This document shows positions 14,646-22,974 of a stretch of DNA of 64,000 nucleotides, in pieces (position 1 is the stretch's first letter; the number at the start of each line of letters is the position of its first letter). The DNA comes from Lysobacteraceae bacterium PS02065. GTDB taxonomy: Bacteria > Pseudomonadota > Gammaproteobacteria > Xanthomonadales > Rhodanobacteraceae. The position numbers were made by a program, and so were the translations under genes. Below the pieces are notes generated by a model. It did not search any database. It saw nothing but the letters and a program-made list of their open reading frames with translations, and had not been told where the DNA came from. The DNA lies in contig JASCPI010000005.1 of NCBI GenBank assembly GCA_029959555.1, forward strand, positions 62,001-126,000. Reading direction: 5' to 3'.

Positions 14646-15536
14646 TCAGTCGAAGTAGCCGGCGCTGCCGAGATCCTCGAGCAAGCCGGCATGCCGTGGC
14701 GTCCATCCGAGGTCGGCGCGCGTGCGTGCGCTCGAGGCGGGCGTGTCGCGCGCCGCGAACGCCGCGATCCAGCCGAAGTGGGCTGTCGCATCGGCGGTGG
14801 CGACCGCGACATGCGGCAGGCCGGCTCCTGCGGCGATCGCACCGGCGATGTCGCGGAACGCAATGCCTTCTTCGGCGATCCCGTGGTAGCACGCGCCTGC
14901 CGCGCCGCCCTCGAGTGCGAGCCTGTACAGCACCGCCGCATCGAGGCGATGCACGGCCGGCCATCGGTTCGTACCGTCGCCGACATGCGCCGAGGCCGAG
15001 TGCCTGCGGGCGATCGCGATCAACGCGGGCACGAAGCCGTGATCGCCTTCGCCGTGCACGCTCGGGGCGAGTCGCACGACCATCGCGCGTACGTCACGCG
15101 CCACCTGGGCGAACGCTGCCCGCTCGGACGTCGCACGCGGCGGTGGTGCCTGCGCATCGGCGCGGTCGTCCTCGGTGGACACGCGGCCGGGAGCGAGCAC
15201 GGCCGTCCCCGACGTCACGACGAGGGGGTGTCCGCTGCCGGCGAGTCCATCACCGAGTGCTGCGACCGCCAGCCCGTCGAGGCGGCAGTTGTCGACGTAA
15301 CGGTCGAAATCGTGCACGAACGCGGTATGGATCACGCCCTCCGATGCCGCCGCAGCGCGGCGCAGGCCGTCGGCGTCCTCGAGCGCACCGCGGTGCACGC
15401 GCACGCCGGCCGTCTCGAGTGCACGCGCCGCGGCATCGCTGCGCGCGAGCCCGGTCACCTCGTGGCCCGCCGCGAGCAATTCGCGGACGACGGCCGTTCC
15501 CACGAAGCCGGTCGCCCCGGTCACGAACACGCGCAT
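14646..15536 (-). CDS. NAD(P)-dependent extended SDR
   Basis: A 296-residue extended/atypical short-chain dehydrogenase. The N-terminal Rossmann motif is VTGATGFVGTAV (GxxGxxG, residues 6-17). The body resembles NAD-dependent epimerase/dehydratase and 3-beta-hydroxysteroid-dehydrogenase-like proteins, including VVTSGTAVL and RWPAVHRLDAAVLY. The usual Tyr-x-x-x-Lys is replaced by a Ser-Glu-Arg-containing stretch, so catalysis may be atypical. The ATG at 15536 has AAGGAGA upstream. It is divergent from an MmyB-like regulator gene, a pairing reported repeatedly for that regulator family. Confidence 0.85.
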   Translation of the reverse strand: MRVFVTGATGFVGTAVVRELLAAGHEVTGLARSDAAARALETAGVRVHRGALEDADGLRRAAAASEGVIHTAFVHDFDRYVDNCRLDGLAVAALGDGLAGSGHPLVVTSGTAVLAPGRVSTEDDRADAQAPPPRATSERAAFAQVARDVRAMVVRLAPSVHGEGDHGFVPALIAIARRHSASAHVGDGTNRWPAVHRLDAAVLYRLALEGGAAGACYHGIAEEGIAFRDIAGAIAAGAGLPHVAVATADATAHFGWIAAFAARDTPASSARTRADLGWTPRHAGLLEDLGSAGYFD

Positions 15537-15605
15537 GGTCGATCTCCTTCAGACTACGATGGCGGCATCGTGCCGCGCGCGCCGCCGTGACGGGAGCCGG
15601 CACGG

Positions 15606-15617
15606 GATACCGGTATC
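15606..15617. promoter_or_regulatory. Candidate operator palindrome between SDR and regulator
   Basis: GATACCGGTATC is a perfect 12-bp palindrome in the 104-bp divergent spacer, 24 bases before the regulator start. It is a plausible binding site for the dimeric XRE/MmyB-like protein. Confidence 0.4.
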
Positions 15618-15640
15618 GCGACCAACAGGCTGGCACGCGC

Positions 15641-16462
15641 GTGAACGATCCCCTCGACCTCGGACAGTACCTTCGCACGTGCCGCGAGCGCCTCGAACCC
15701 GCAGCGTTCGGCCTGTCGGCCGCGCGCCGGCGCACGCCGGGCCTGCGGCGCGAGGAGATCGCGCAGCGCGCGCACGTCAGCGTCACCTGGTACACCTGGC
15801 TGGAGCAGGGGCGCGGAGGGCCGCCGTCGCCGGAGGCACTCGAGCGCATCGCCACCGCGCTCGCGCTCGACGACGACCAGCGCGAGCACGCTTTCCTGCT
15901 GGCCGGGCATCGTCCACCGAGGCCGCGTCTCGACGATGCAGCGCCGGTATCGCCACGCCTGCAGCGGGTGCTCGATGCACTGTCCACGAGTCCCGCGTAC
16001 GTCAAGTCGTCGACATGGGACGTGCTCGCGTGGAACCGCGCGGCCGCTCGTGTCCTCACCGACTACGGCGAGCTCGCTCCCGAACAGCGCAACATCCTTC
16101 GCCTGTTCTTCCTGCGCCCGGCGGCAGGCCTCGTGCCGACCTACTGGGAGCGCACGGCGCGCTTCATCGTGGCGACCTTCCGTGCCGAGACCACCCGGGC
16201 CGGCGAGCCTGCCGCCGCCCGAGCTGCGCTACTCGTGGCCGAGCTCCGCGCGGCGAGTCCACGTTTCGCCGCACTGTGGGACGCGCACGACGTGCGCAGC
16301 CACGGCGAGGGCACCAAGGTGATCGACAAGGGCGGCGACGGCCTCATCGGCCTCGAGTACTCGGCGTTCGCGGTCGACGGCCGGCCCGACCTGGGCCTCG
16401 TCGTCTACACGCCGTCGACACCTGCGGACGCCACGCGCATCGCGCGCCTGATGGAGGCGTGA
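15641..16462 (+). CDS. XRE-family regulator with MmyB-like ligand-binding domain
   Basis: A 273-residue repressor-type regulator. The N-terminal helix-turn-helix (about 10-75) has the subgroup signature RRRTPGLRREEIAQRAHVSVTWYTWLEQGR. The C-terminal MmyB-like domain (about 105-270) has TSPAYVKSSTWDVLAWNRAA, NILRLFFL and a terminal LVVYTPST segment. Characterised MmyB-like domains are PAS-like and bind lipidic ligands. GTG 15641 gives the standard start; an in-frame GTG at 15588 would add 18 residues. Its position, divergent from the SDR gene, suggests it controls that gene and itself. Confidence 0.88.
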   Translation: MNDPLDLGQYLRTCRERLEPAAFGLSAARRRTPGLRREEIAQRAHVSVTWYTWLEQGRGGPPSPEALERIATALALDDDQREHAFLLAGHRPPRPRLDDAAPVSPRLQRVLDALSTSPAYVKSSTWDVLAWNRAAARVLTDYGELAPEQRNILRLFFLRPAAGLVPTYWERTARFIVATFRAETTRAGEPAAARAALLVAELRAASPRFAALWDAHDVRSHGEGTKVIDKGGDGLIGLEYSAFAVDGRPDLGLVVYTPSTPADATRIARLMEA

Positions 16463-16483
16463 GGACGGCCCGCGGAGCCGGCC

Positions 16484-17623
16484 TCAGCGGCGGCGTGACA
16501 CCGGCTCACGGATGAATGCATCGACCGCCTCGCGAGCGAGCGCGGGATCGTCCGCGAACACGCCGTCGACGCCGGCCGCGAGCAGTGCATCCGCTTCGCG
16601 TCGCGCACCGCGTTCGCAGCGCGTCGCGGGATCGTCGCCGCAACGCAGCGCAGGCGGCAGGAACGCATTCTCCGGGCGCAGCGTCCACACGTGCACGTCG
16701 AGGCCCGCCGCGTGTGCGTCGGTGACGAGGCGCGTCGGTGCGGCCAGGCCTCCCTTGGCATCGAGCGGCACGACGAGGCGCGCCGGTGGCGCGAGCACGT
16801 CGGCGTACGTGGCGATGCCGGCGAGTCCGGTCTTGGTCAGCATCGAGGCGTAGGTGGTGCCGGTGTCGCCGGCGAGCACGCGGTCCCACGGCCGCTGGTC
16901 GGGCGCACCGACGAGCTGCACGAGGAACACGTTGTCGCCCTGCGTGCCGAGCAGGCCGCGCAGACGCTTGAGACTGTCGATCTCGAAGGACTGGATGCCC
17001 ACCGGCGCACGACGCGTGTAGGCGTGGCGGCGGATCACCTTGAGCGCAGCCTGTTCGGGATCGAAGCCCAGCGCGCGGAAGTGGCTCGGATGCTTGAGTT
17101 CGGGGATCACGCCGATCGTGCGGCCCTTCTGGCGTGACAGGCGCGCGGCGAGCTCGATGACTTCGGCGAACGTCGGCACGCCGTAGCGGCCGTCGTGGGC
17201 GGTGCTGCGCAGCTGCGGCAGGCGTTCGCGTGCGTGCAGCGTGCGCAGCTCGGCGAGCGAGAAGTCCTCGGTGAACCAGCCCGTCACGGGTTCGCCGTCG
17301 ATGTCGCGCGTCGTGCGGCGATCGGCGAACTCCGCGCGGTCGGCGACATCGGTCGTGCCGCCGATCTCGTTCTCGTGGCGCGCGATCGGCACGCCGTCGC
17401 GCGTCAGCACGAGGTCGGGCTCGATGAAGTCGGCGCCGTCCTCGATCGCCTTCGCATAGGCGGCCAGCGTGTGCTCGGGTCGCAGTGCACTCGCGCCGCG
17501 ATGGCCGATGACGAGCGCCTTGCGGTTCGTCGTCGTCGTGCGCCAGGGCGATGCCGCGGCAACCGGCGGAGGCACCGCGACGCCGAACGCGAGCAGCGCG
17601 GTGAGCGGAAGAGCCATGGGCAT
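16484..17623 (-). CDS. glpQ: Periplasmic glycerophosphodiester phosphodiesterase
   Basis: Hydrolyses glycerophosphodiesters (deacylated phospholipids) to glycerol-3-phosphate and an alcohol. The 379-residue precursor has a Sec signal peptide (hydrophobic LPLTALLAFGVAV, cleavage probably after VAA). Catalytic elements are IGHRGASALRPEHTLAAY, FIEPDLVLTRDGVPIARHE, and the C-terminal LDVHVWTLRPEN with the ADDP motif. ATG 17623 is chosen for its GGGAGGA ribosome site. It is divergent from the TonB receptor. Being secreted, it probably scavenges glycerol phosphate or phosphate, which fits the nearby lipid-remodelling genes. Confidence 0.92.
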   Translation of the reverse strand: MPMALPLTALLAFGVAVPPPVAAASPWRTTTTNRKALVIGHRGASALRPEHTLAAYAKAIEDGADFIEPDLVLTRDGVPIARHENEIGGTTDVADRAEFADRRTTRDIDGEPVTGWFTEDFSLAELRTLHARERLPQLRSTAHDGRYGVPTFAEVIELAARLSRQKGRTIGVIPELKHPSHFRALGFDPEQAALKVIRRHAYTRRAPVGIQSFEIDSLKRLRGLLGTQGDNVFLVQLVGAPDQRPWDRVLAGDTGTTYASMLTKTGLAGIATYADVLAPPARLVVPLDAKGGLAAPTRLVTDAHAAGLDVHVWTLRPENAFLPPALRCGDDPATRCERGARREADALLAAGVDGVFADDPALAREAVDAFIREPVSRRR

Positions 17624-17714
17624 CGCGGAAGTCCTCCCGGATCGGCGGTGCACGTCGTCGGGCGACTGCACCGATGGCGCGATCTTGCGCCTGCGTCACG
17701 ATGCCGCCAAGGCC

Positions 17715-17732
17715 GTGACACGCACGTGTCGG
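17715..17732 (-). promoter_or_regulatory. Weak PHO-box-like site upstream of glpQ
   Basis: On the minus strand, CCGACAC-GTGC-GTGTCAC: half-sites 4/7 and 6/7 to CTGTCAC with the correct 4-base spacing, 92 bases before the glpQ ATG. It also overlaps a GACAC...GTGTC dyad, so it could be an unrelated operator. Confidence 0.25.
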
Positions 17733-17848
17733 CCGTGTTCAACGGCGATGACGCGCAGCCCCTCGTCATGCCGTCGAAACATCGCATGGCTACGGTCCCG
17801 GGCGATCGACGCGCGCCGTCGCGTCATGTCCTACAGGGAAAACCTCCG

Positions 17849-20458
17849 ATGAAACCCGCCACGCCCGCCGCGCGCGGACGACGCCTGCTCGTCCTCGCCA
17901 TCCTCGCCCACCTCGGCACGCTGCATGCGCAGACGCCCGAGGAGGATGCCGTCGTCGCGGCGGATCCGTCCGCGACCGAGCTCGAAGGGGTGCGCGTCCA
18001 GGGCGCGCGTTCCAGCGGCGAGACGCTGTACCTCGACGAGAAGCGCATCGCGCCGTCGGTGACCGAGTCGGTCAGCGCCGAGCAGATCTCGCGCACCGGC
18101 GATTCGGACGCGGCGACGACCCTGCGCCGCATCGCCGGCCTCAGCCTCGTCGACGGACGTTACGTCTACGTGCGCGGCCTCGGCGAGCGCTATTCGAGCG
18201 TGCTGCTCAACGGCGCGCAGGTGCCGAGCCCGGATTTCACGCGCCGCGTCGTGCCGCTCGATCTGTTCCCGAACGAGCTGCTCGACGGCATCGTCGTGCA
18301 GAAGTCCTACACGCCGGACATGCCGGGCGAGTTCGGTGGCGGCACCGTGCTGTTGCGTACGCGCGAGGTGCCGCGGGCGCCGTTCTTCCGCGTCCAGGGC
18401 ACCCTCGGCTGGGCCGACGGCACGACGTTCGAGGATGGCCTGCGCTACGACGGTGGCGCACGCGACTGGACCGGGCGTGACGACGGCACGCGCGAGCTGC
18501 CCGGTTCACTCGGTGCGGCCATCGCCAACGGTGCCTACCTGCGTCCGCGTTCGGCGACCAATCCGAACGGAGCGACACCCGAACAGCTGCAGGGCTACGG
18601 GCGCGACCTCGCCGCGTCGGGCTTCGGCATCCGCAACAAGGACATCGGTCCCGAGACCGGATTCTCGATCGGCCTCGGCAACGGCTACGAGATCGCCGAC
18701 GACGTGCGCCTCGGTGTGATCGGTGCGGTGCGCTACAACCAGGACTGGGAGAACCGCCACGAGACGCGCTCGACGTACGCGGCGAGCAACGCGGGCCTCT
18801 CGAATACCGGGCGCCTCGACGTCGACAGCACGCAGCGTTCGATCGACGCGAGCGGCTTCGTCGGCCTCGGCCTCGACATCGGCATGAACCACCGGCTCGG
18901 CCTCACCCTCATGCAGCTGCGCCAGACCGACGACCGCACCCGCGTCAGCGACGGCGTCGTCGACAGCGTCGAGTCGCGCTTCCACGAACTGCGCTGGGTC
19001 GAGAACGAGCTCAGTGCGCGTCAGCTGACCGGACACCACGTGTTCCCGGCCGCACGCGACCTCGAGATCGACTGGCAGTACACCAACGCGACTGCGACAC
19101 GCGACGAACCCAACCGCCGCAACTACCGCTACGACTACGCCGGTGACCTGCTCGAGTACTCGCGCCGTTCCGATGCGCACGCGACCACGTACGGCACCCT
19201 CGACGACGAGCAGGACGACTTCTCGTTCAAGGCGATGCTGCCGATCATGCTCGGCGACACCACGACACTCGCCTTGAGCGCGGGTGGCGGCCGCACCGAG
19301 CGCGAGCGCGACTCGGCGATCCGCACGTTCGCCTACCAGCTCGCTTCGGGATCGCCGCTGGCGACGCAGCCCGGGTTCCTCGCCCAGCCGATCGACCTCG
19401 TCATCAACCCGGACACGATCCGCCCCGACGGCTTCGTGCTGCGCGAAGTGACGCGGCCCACCGACAACTATTTCGCCGACCAGTCGCTCGACGCGCTGTT
19501 CCTCAACGCCGATCTCAACCTCGGCGCCTGGCGCTTTACCGCCGGTGCGCGCCACGAGCGCAACGAGCAGTCGGTAACGACGTTCGACATCGGCAACTCG
19601 GCGCGCGAGCCGATCGTCGCGCGCGACGACAGCAGCCACTGGCTGCCGGCCGCAGGCATCACCTTCGCCTACAGCGACGACGCGCAGATCCGACTCGCCT
19701 TCGGTCGTACCTTGTCGCGCCCCGACTTCCGCGAACTTTCGCAGGCCCCGTTCACCGATCCCGAGCTCGACATCGACACGATCGGCAACCCGAACCTGCG
19801 CACCACGCGCATCCGCAACCTCGACCTGCGCTGGGAGTACTACTTCGGTGGCCGCGACAGCGTCTCCGTGGCGCTGTTCGACAAGCAGTTCGCCGATCCG
19901 ATCGAGAAGCTGCGCGTGCCGGGCTCGTCACCGCTGCTCGAACTCGCCAATGCGGCCGAAGCGCACAACTACGGCATCGAGCTCGACGCGAACAAGAACC
20001 TCGGCTTCGTCGGCGAGCGCTGGCTCGGCGGCCTCGACACGAGCCGCTTCAACGTCGGCCTCAACTATTCGCGCATCGAGTCGTCGATCGACCTCGATGC
20101 GGCGAGCGCGAGCTACCAGACCAACCTGTCGCGACCGATGCAGGGCCAGTCGCCCTACGTGGTCAATCTGCAGCTCGGCTACGAAGGCGAGCGCCACGAG
20201 GCCAACCTGCTGTTCAACCGCTTCGGCCGCCGCATCTCCGAGGTCGGCGTGCAGGGCCAGCCCGACATCTACGAGGAGTCGTTCGACAGCCTCGACGCGC
20301 TGTGGCGCTACCGCTTCGCGGAAAGCTGGCGCCTGACGTTCCGCCTGCGCAACCTGCTCGATCCCGATGTCTCGTTCACGCAGGGCGGCCTCGACACGCG
20401 CGCGTTCAAGCGCGGCCGCGAGGCGCTCGTGTCGATCGAATGGCGTCCGGGCTCCTGA
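17849..20458 (+). CDS. TonB-dependent outer-membrane receptor
   Basis: An 869-residue outer-membrane receptor. A signal peptide ends near residue 28 (LHAQ). The plug domain (about 45-180) has LRRIAGLSLVDGRYVYVRGL, a SSVLLNGAQVPSPD segment and PGEFGGGTVLLRTR. The rest is a 22-strand-type barrel with alternating aromatic girdle residues, ending in VSIEWRPGS. No N-terminal signalling extension is present. It is followed 130 bases later by a secreted beta-helix protein, and this receptor/partner pair is probably one unit. The ligand is unknown. Proximity to glpQ allows a phosphate-related cargo, but no sequence feature proves it. Confidence 0.9.
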   Translation: MKPATPAARGRRLLVLAILAHLGTLHAQTPEEDAVVAADPSATELEGVRVQGARSSGETLYLDEKRIAPSVTESVSAEQISRTGDSDAATTLRRIAGLSLVDGRYVYVRGLGERYSSVLLNGAQVPSPDFTRRVVPLDLFPNELLDGIVVQKSYTPDMPGEFGGGTVLLRTREVPRAPFFRVQGTLGWADGTTFEDGLRYDGGARDWTGRDDGTRELPGSLGAAIANGAYLRPRSATNPNGATPEQLQGYGRDLAASGFGIRNKDIGPETGFSIGLGNGYEIADDVRLGVIGAVRYNQDWENRHETRSTYAASNAGLSNTGRLDVDSTQRSIDASGFVGLGLDIGMNHRLGLTLMQLRQTDDRTRVSDGVVDSVESRFHELRWVENELSARQLTGHHVFPAARDLEIDWQYTNATATRDEPNRRNYRYDYAGDLLEYSRRSDAHATTYGTLDDEQDDFSFKAMLPIMLGDTTTLALSAGGGRTERERDSAIRTFAYQLASGSPLATQPGFLAQPIDLVINPDTIRPDGFVLREVTRPTDNYFADQSLDALFLNADLNLGAWRFTAGARHERNEQSVTTFDIGNSAREPIVARDDSSHWLPAAGITFAYSDDAQIRLAFGRTLSRPDFRELSQAPFTDPELDIDTIGNPNLRTTRIRNLDLRWEYYFGGRDSVSVALFDKQFADPIEKLRVPGSSPLLELANAAEAHNYGIELDANKNLGFVGERWLGGLDTSRFNVGLNYSRIESSIDLDAASASYQTNLSRPMQGQSPYVVNLQLGYEGERHEANLLFNRFGRRISEVGVQGQPDIYEESFDSLDALWRYRFAESWRLTFRLRNLLDPDVSFTQGGLDTRAFKRGREALVSIEWRPGS

Positions 20459-20588
20459 CGCGCACTGACCGCAAACCGTCACGCCGGGGACAACAGCACG
20501 TCATGGCTCGTCGCGCATCCTCGCCGCAGGGGCCGTCGAATCGCTCGGCGTGGCGGCGTCCGATCCGCTCAACGAACAGGGATAACCC

Positions 20589-22343
20589 ATGATCAAGACT
20601 CTCAAGCAAGCCGCGCTCGCGGCGTGCGTGGCGGCGGGCTTCGTCGCGGCGCCGCTGCACGCCGCCGTCGTCGTCAACGACGCGTTCTCCGGCAACTGGA
20701 AGGACGCCGACCGTCCGAACCGCGGTTGGGACATCGAGGTGCTGCAGCGCCCGAACGGCGACAAGATCCTGTTCCTCTATTCGGCGACGTACGACGCGCA
20801 GGGCAAGCCGCTGTGGGTCACGACGAACTTCGACATCAAGGAGTTCGAGTTCCAGTGGACCGGCAAGCCGCTCGTGACGTTCGAGAACGGCAGCTTCGCC
20901 GGCAGCGAGACGCCGGTGCGTCGCGACATCGGCACGGTCGACGTGCGCGTGGACAGCTGCGGCGAGATCAACGTGAGCGTGACCCCGAATGCGGCCAGCG
21001 GCCTGCAGCCGGTGACGCAGCGCCTGGTTCCGCTGCAGTCGCTCGTGTCGGGCGCCGAGCAGAAGGGCCCGAAGTGCGTGTACGAGACCAAGTTCACGAG
21101 CTGCCCGACCGGCTCTGTGGCAGGCGCGCTGCCGCGCAGCTGCGTGCTGTCGGGTGCGATCACGCGTGACATCACGCTGACCAACGACACCACGTGGGTG
21201 CTCGACGGCCTCGTGCGCGTCGGCGGCGACAACACGAATTCGGCCGTGCTGACCATCCAGCCGGGCACGATCCTGACCGGCAACGGCGCGACCTCGGACT
21301 ACCTCTACATCCAGCCGGGTTCGAAGATCATCGCCGACGGCAAGGCCTACGCGCCGATCGTCTTCACGAGCCCCGACGACGGCATCACGAGCGATCGTTC
21401 GCCGGCGCCGAAGGACTGGGGTGGCGTCGTGCTCTCCGGCAACGCGCCGAACAACAAGTGCCCGACCGCGCCGTTCGACTGCCGCAGCGAGTTCGATCCG
21501 AACCTGCGCTACGGCGGCAACAATGCGCACGACAGCTCGGGCGTCATGCGTTACGTGCAGGTCCGTTACGGCGGTTACGTGTTCGCCGAAGGCCGCGAGG
21601 TCAACTCCTTCACGTTCCAGTCGGTCGGTGACGGCACGGTGCTCGAGTACCTGCAGGCCTACCGCGGCGGCGACGACGGCTTCGAGTGGTTCGGTGGCAC
21701 GGCCAACGCGCGTTACCTCGTGGTGACCGAGGGTGGCGACGATTCGTTCGACTGGGACGAGGGCTGGAGCGGCAAGGTGCAGTTCGCGCTGTCGCAGGCC
21801 AGCAGTGGCCTCGGCGAAGACAACGGCTTCGAGTCGTCGAACCAGAACCAGAACCACGACGCCTCGCCGCGCGCCACGCCGACGTTCGCGAACTTCACGT
21901 TCCTCGGCAGCGCGACGGCCGGTGATGGCATCCATCTCAAGGAAGGCACCGGTGGCCGCCTCGTGAACGGCATCGTCAGCGGCTTCGACCGTTCGGGCAA
22001 GGCCTGCCTCGCGATGTTCAACGCCTCGACGTTCACGGCCGCCGGTACGCCGACCGCGCTGACCGGCGTGCTCACGCTCGACCACACGTTCCTCAACTGC
22101 GCGACCACGTACCGCGCCGATGCGGCCGCGCCGTGGACCCCGCAGGCGTTCTTCACCGCGCAGGCGTCGAACTCGACCGCGAGTGCACAGCTCGACGGCT
22201 TCCTGCCGAGCGCCACGTCGCCGGTGCGCACCGGTGGCCGCCTGATCCAGGACGCGTTCTTCGCCCCGGCCCCGTACGCGGGTGCCTTCGCCGGCGCGCA
22301 CGACGACTGGACCCAGCCGTGGACGCACGCGGTGCCGCGTTGA
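20589..22343 (+). CDS. Secreted beta-helix protein, TonB-receptor partner
   Basis: A 584-residue exported protein. The signal peptide is about residues 1-25 (ending LHA). Residues 25-110 form a domain seen in many exported Lysobacterales proteins (WKDADRPNRGWDIEV, LFLYSATYDAQGKPLWVTT). From about 170 onward, right-handed beta-helix-like repeats occur, with TIQPGTILTG, KIIADGKAYAPIVFTS, DWGGVVLSGNAP, FEWFGGTANARYLV and SFDWDEGW. Cysteines are paired (for example CPTAPFDC). Similar proteins recur beside TonB receptors of the type found upstream. No catalytic motif is seen; a role in capturing or presenting the receptor's substrate is inference. A terminator follows. Confidence 0.85.
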   Translation: MIKTLKQAALAACVAAGFVAAPLHAAVVVNDAFSGNWKDADRPNRGWDIEVLQRPNGDKILFLYSATYDAQGKPLWVTTNFDIKEFEFQWTGKPLVTFENGSFAGSETPVRRDIGTVDVRVDSCGEINVSVTPNAASGLQPVTQRLVPLQSLVSGAEQKGPKCVYETKFTSCPTGSVAGALPRSCVLSGAITRDITLTNDTTWVLDGLVRVGGDNTNSAVLTIQPGTILTGNGATSDYLYIQPGSKIIADGKAYAPIVFTSPDDGITSDRSPAPKDWGGVVLSGNAPNNKCPTAPFDCRSEFDPNLRYGGNNAHDSSGVMRYVQVRYGGYVFAEGREVNSFTFQSVGDGTVLEYLQAYRGGDDGFEWFGGTANARYLVVTEGGDDSFDWDEGWSGKVQFALSQASSGLGEDNGFESSNQNQNHDASPRATPTFANFTFLGSATAGDGIHLKEGTGGRLVNGIVSGFDRSGKACLAMFNASTFTAAGTPTALTGVLTLDHTFLNCATTYRADAAAPWTPQAFFTAQASNSTASAQLDGFLPSATSPVRTGGRLIQDAFFAPAPYAGAFAGAHDDWTQPWTHAVPR

Positions 22344-22400
22344 TCGACGTTTGACGGATCCGCCGCACGGACGCGGCGCCGGCACGGATGCCTCCCTTCG

Positions 22401-22431
22401 AACCCGCGGTGCTCAGGCGCCGCGGGTTTTT
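22401..22431 (+). terminator. Rho-independent terminator after the TonB/beta-helix unit
   Basis: AACCCGCGG at 22401-22409 pairs perfectly with CCGCGGGTT at 22420-22428, followed by TTTTT. It lies between the beta-helix gene and the convergent VOC gene. Confidence 0.9.
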
Positions 22432-22444
22432 CATGCGTCGCGCT

Positions 22445-22852
22445 TCAGCCGCGCATCGCGGCCTTGAGCTCGATGCCGTTGCCTTCGGGGTCGCGCAGGT
22501 AGAGTGACGGACCGTCGCCGTGCGCACCGAAGTTGTCCTCCTCGGGACCGACGTCGACGCCGACACGCGCGAAGGCTTCGCGCAGGCGTGCGTGATCGAA
22601 GTCCTCGATGCGCAGGCACAGGTGCTCCATGTTGCGCGCCTCGTGGCCCGGTGCTGCCCCGCCTGCCCGGCCGAGCCGCCCGTCGACGGCGACGAGGTCG
22701 ATCAGGCTGTCGCCGGCGCGCAGGTGGACCAGTCCCAGGTCGTCGCGCCGACGTTCGACCGGACAGCCGAGCACATCGCGATAGAACGCGACCATGCGTT
22801 CGAGGTCGATCGCGCGGATGACGACGTGGTCGATGGCCTGGATGCGCAGCAT
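22445..22852 (-). CDS. VOC family protein
   Basis: A 135-residue VOC-fold protein of the glyoxalase/dioxygenase superfamily. It opens with IDHVVIRAIDLERMVAFYRDVLG, has an internal LIDLVAVDG strand, NMEHLCLRIEDFD and the C-terminal SLYLRDPEGNGIELK. Candidate metal ligands are His9, His in NMEHLCL and Glu in GIELK. This resembles the subfamily annotated as virulence or lactoylglutathione-lyase-like VOC proteins. ATG 22852 has GGGAAGGA at good spacing. Not closely similar to the VOC protein at 5917-6294. Confidence 0.88.
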   Translation of the reverse strand: MLRIQAIDHVVIRAIDLERMVAFYRDVLGCPVERRRDDLGLVHLRAGDSLIDLVAVDGRLGRAGGAAPGHEARNMEHLCLRIEDFDHARLREAFARVGVDVGPEEDNFGAHGDGPSLYLRDPEGNGIELKAAMRG

Positions 22853-22974
22853 CGGATCGGTCCTTCCCTGCATGGGTGTGCGTGCACGATGGATGTCGCC
22901 GCGTGCGGGTGCAAGATGCGGCGCGTGTGTCGATGGGCTACGGTGCGGGCTTCCGAGCTGCCGGGGCCACGCGC

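Noticed and set aside
17195..17848. N-terminal extension of the TonB receptor frame
   Set aside because: It is antisense to glpQ; the receptor signal peptide starts at ATG 17849.
17741..17848. Possible PHO box directly upstream of the TonB receptor
   Set aside because: GTCAT-like half-sites occur but none pairs with a second half-site at 4-base spacing.
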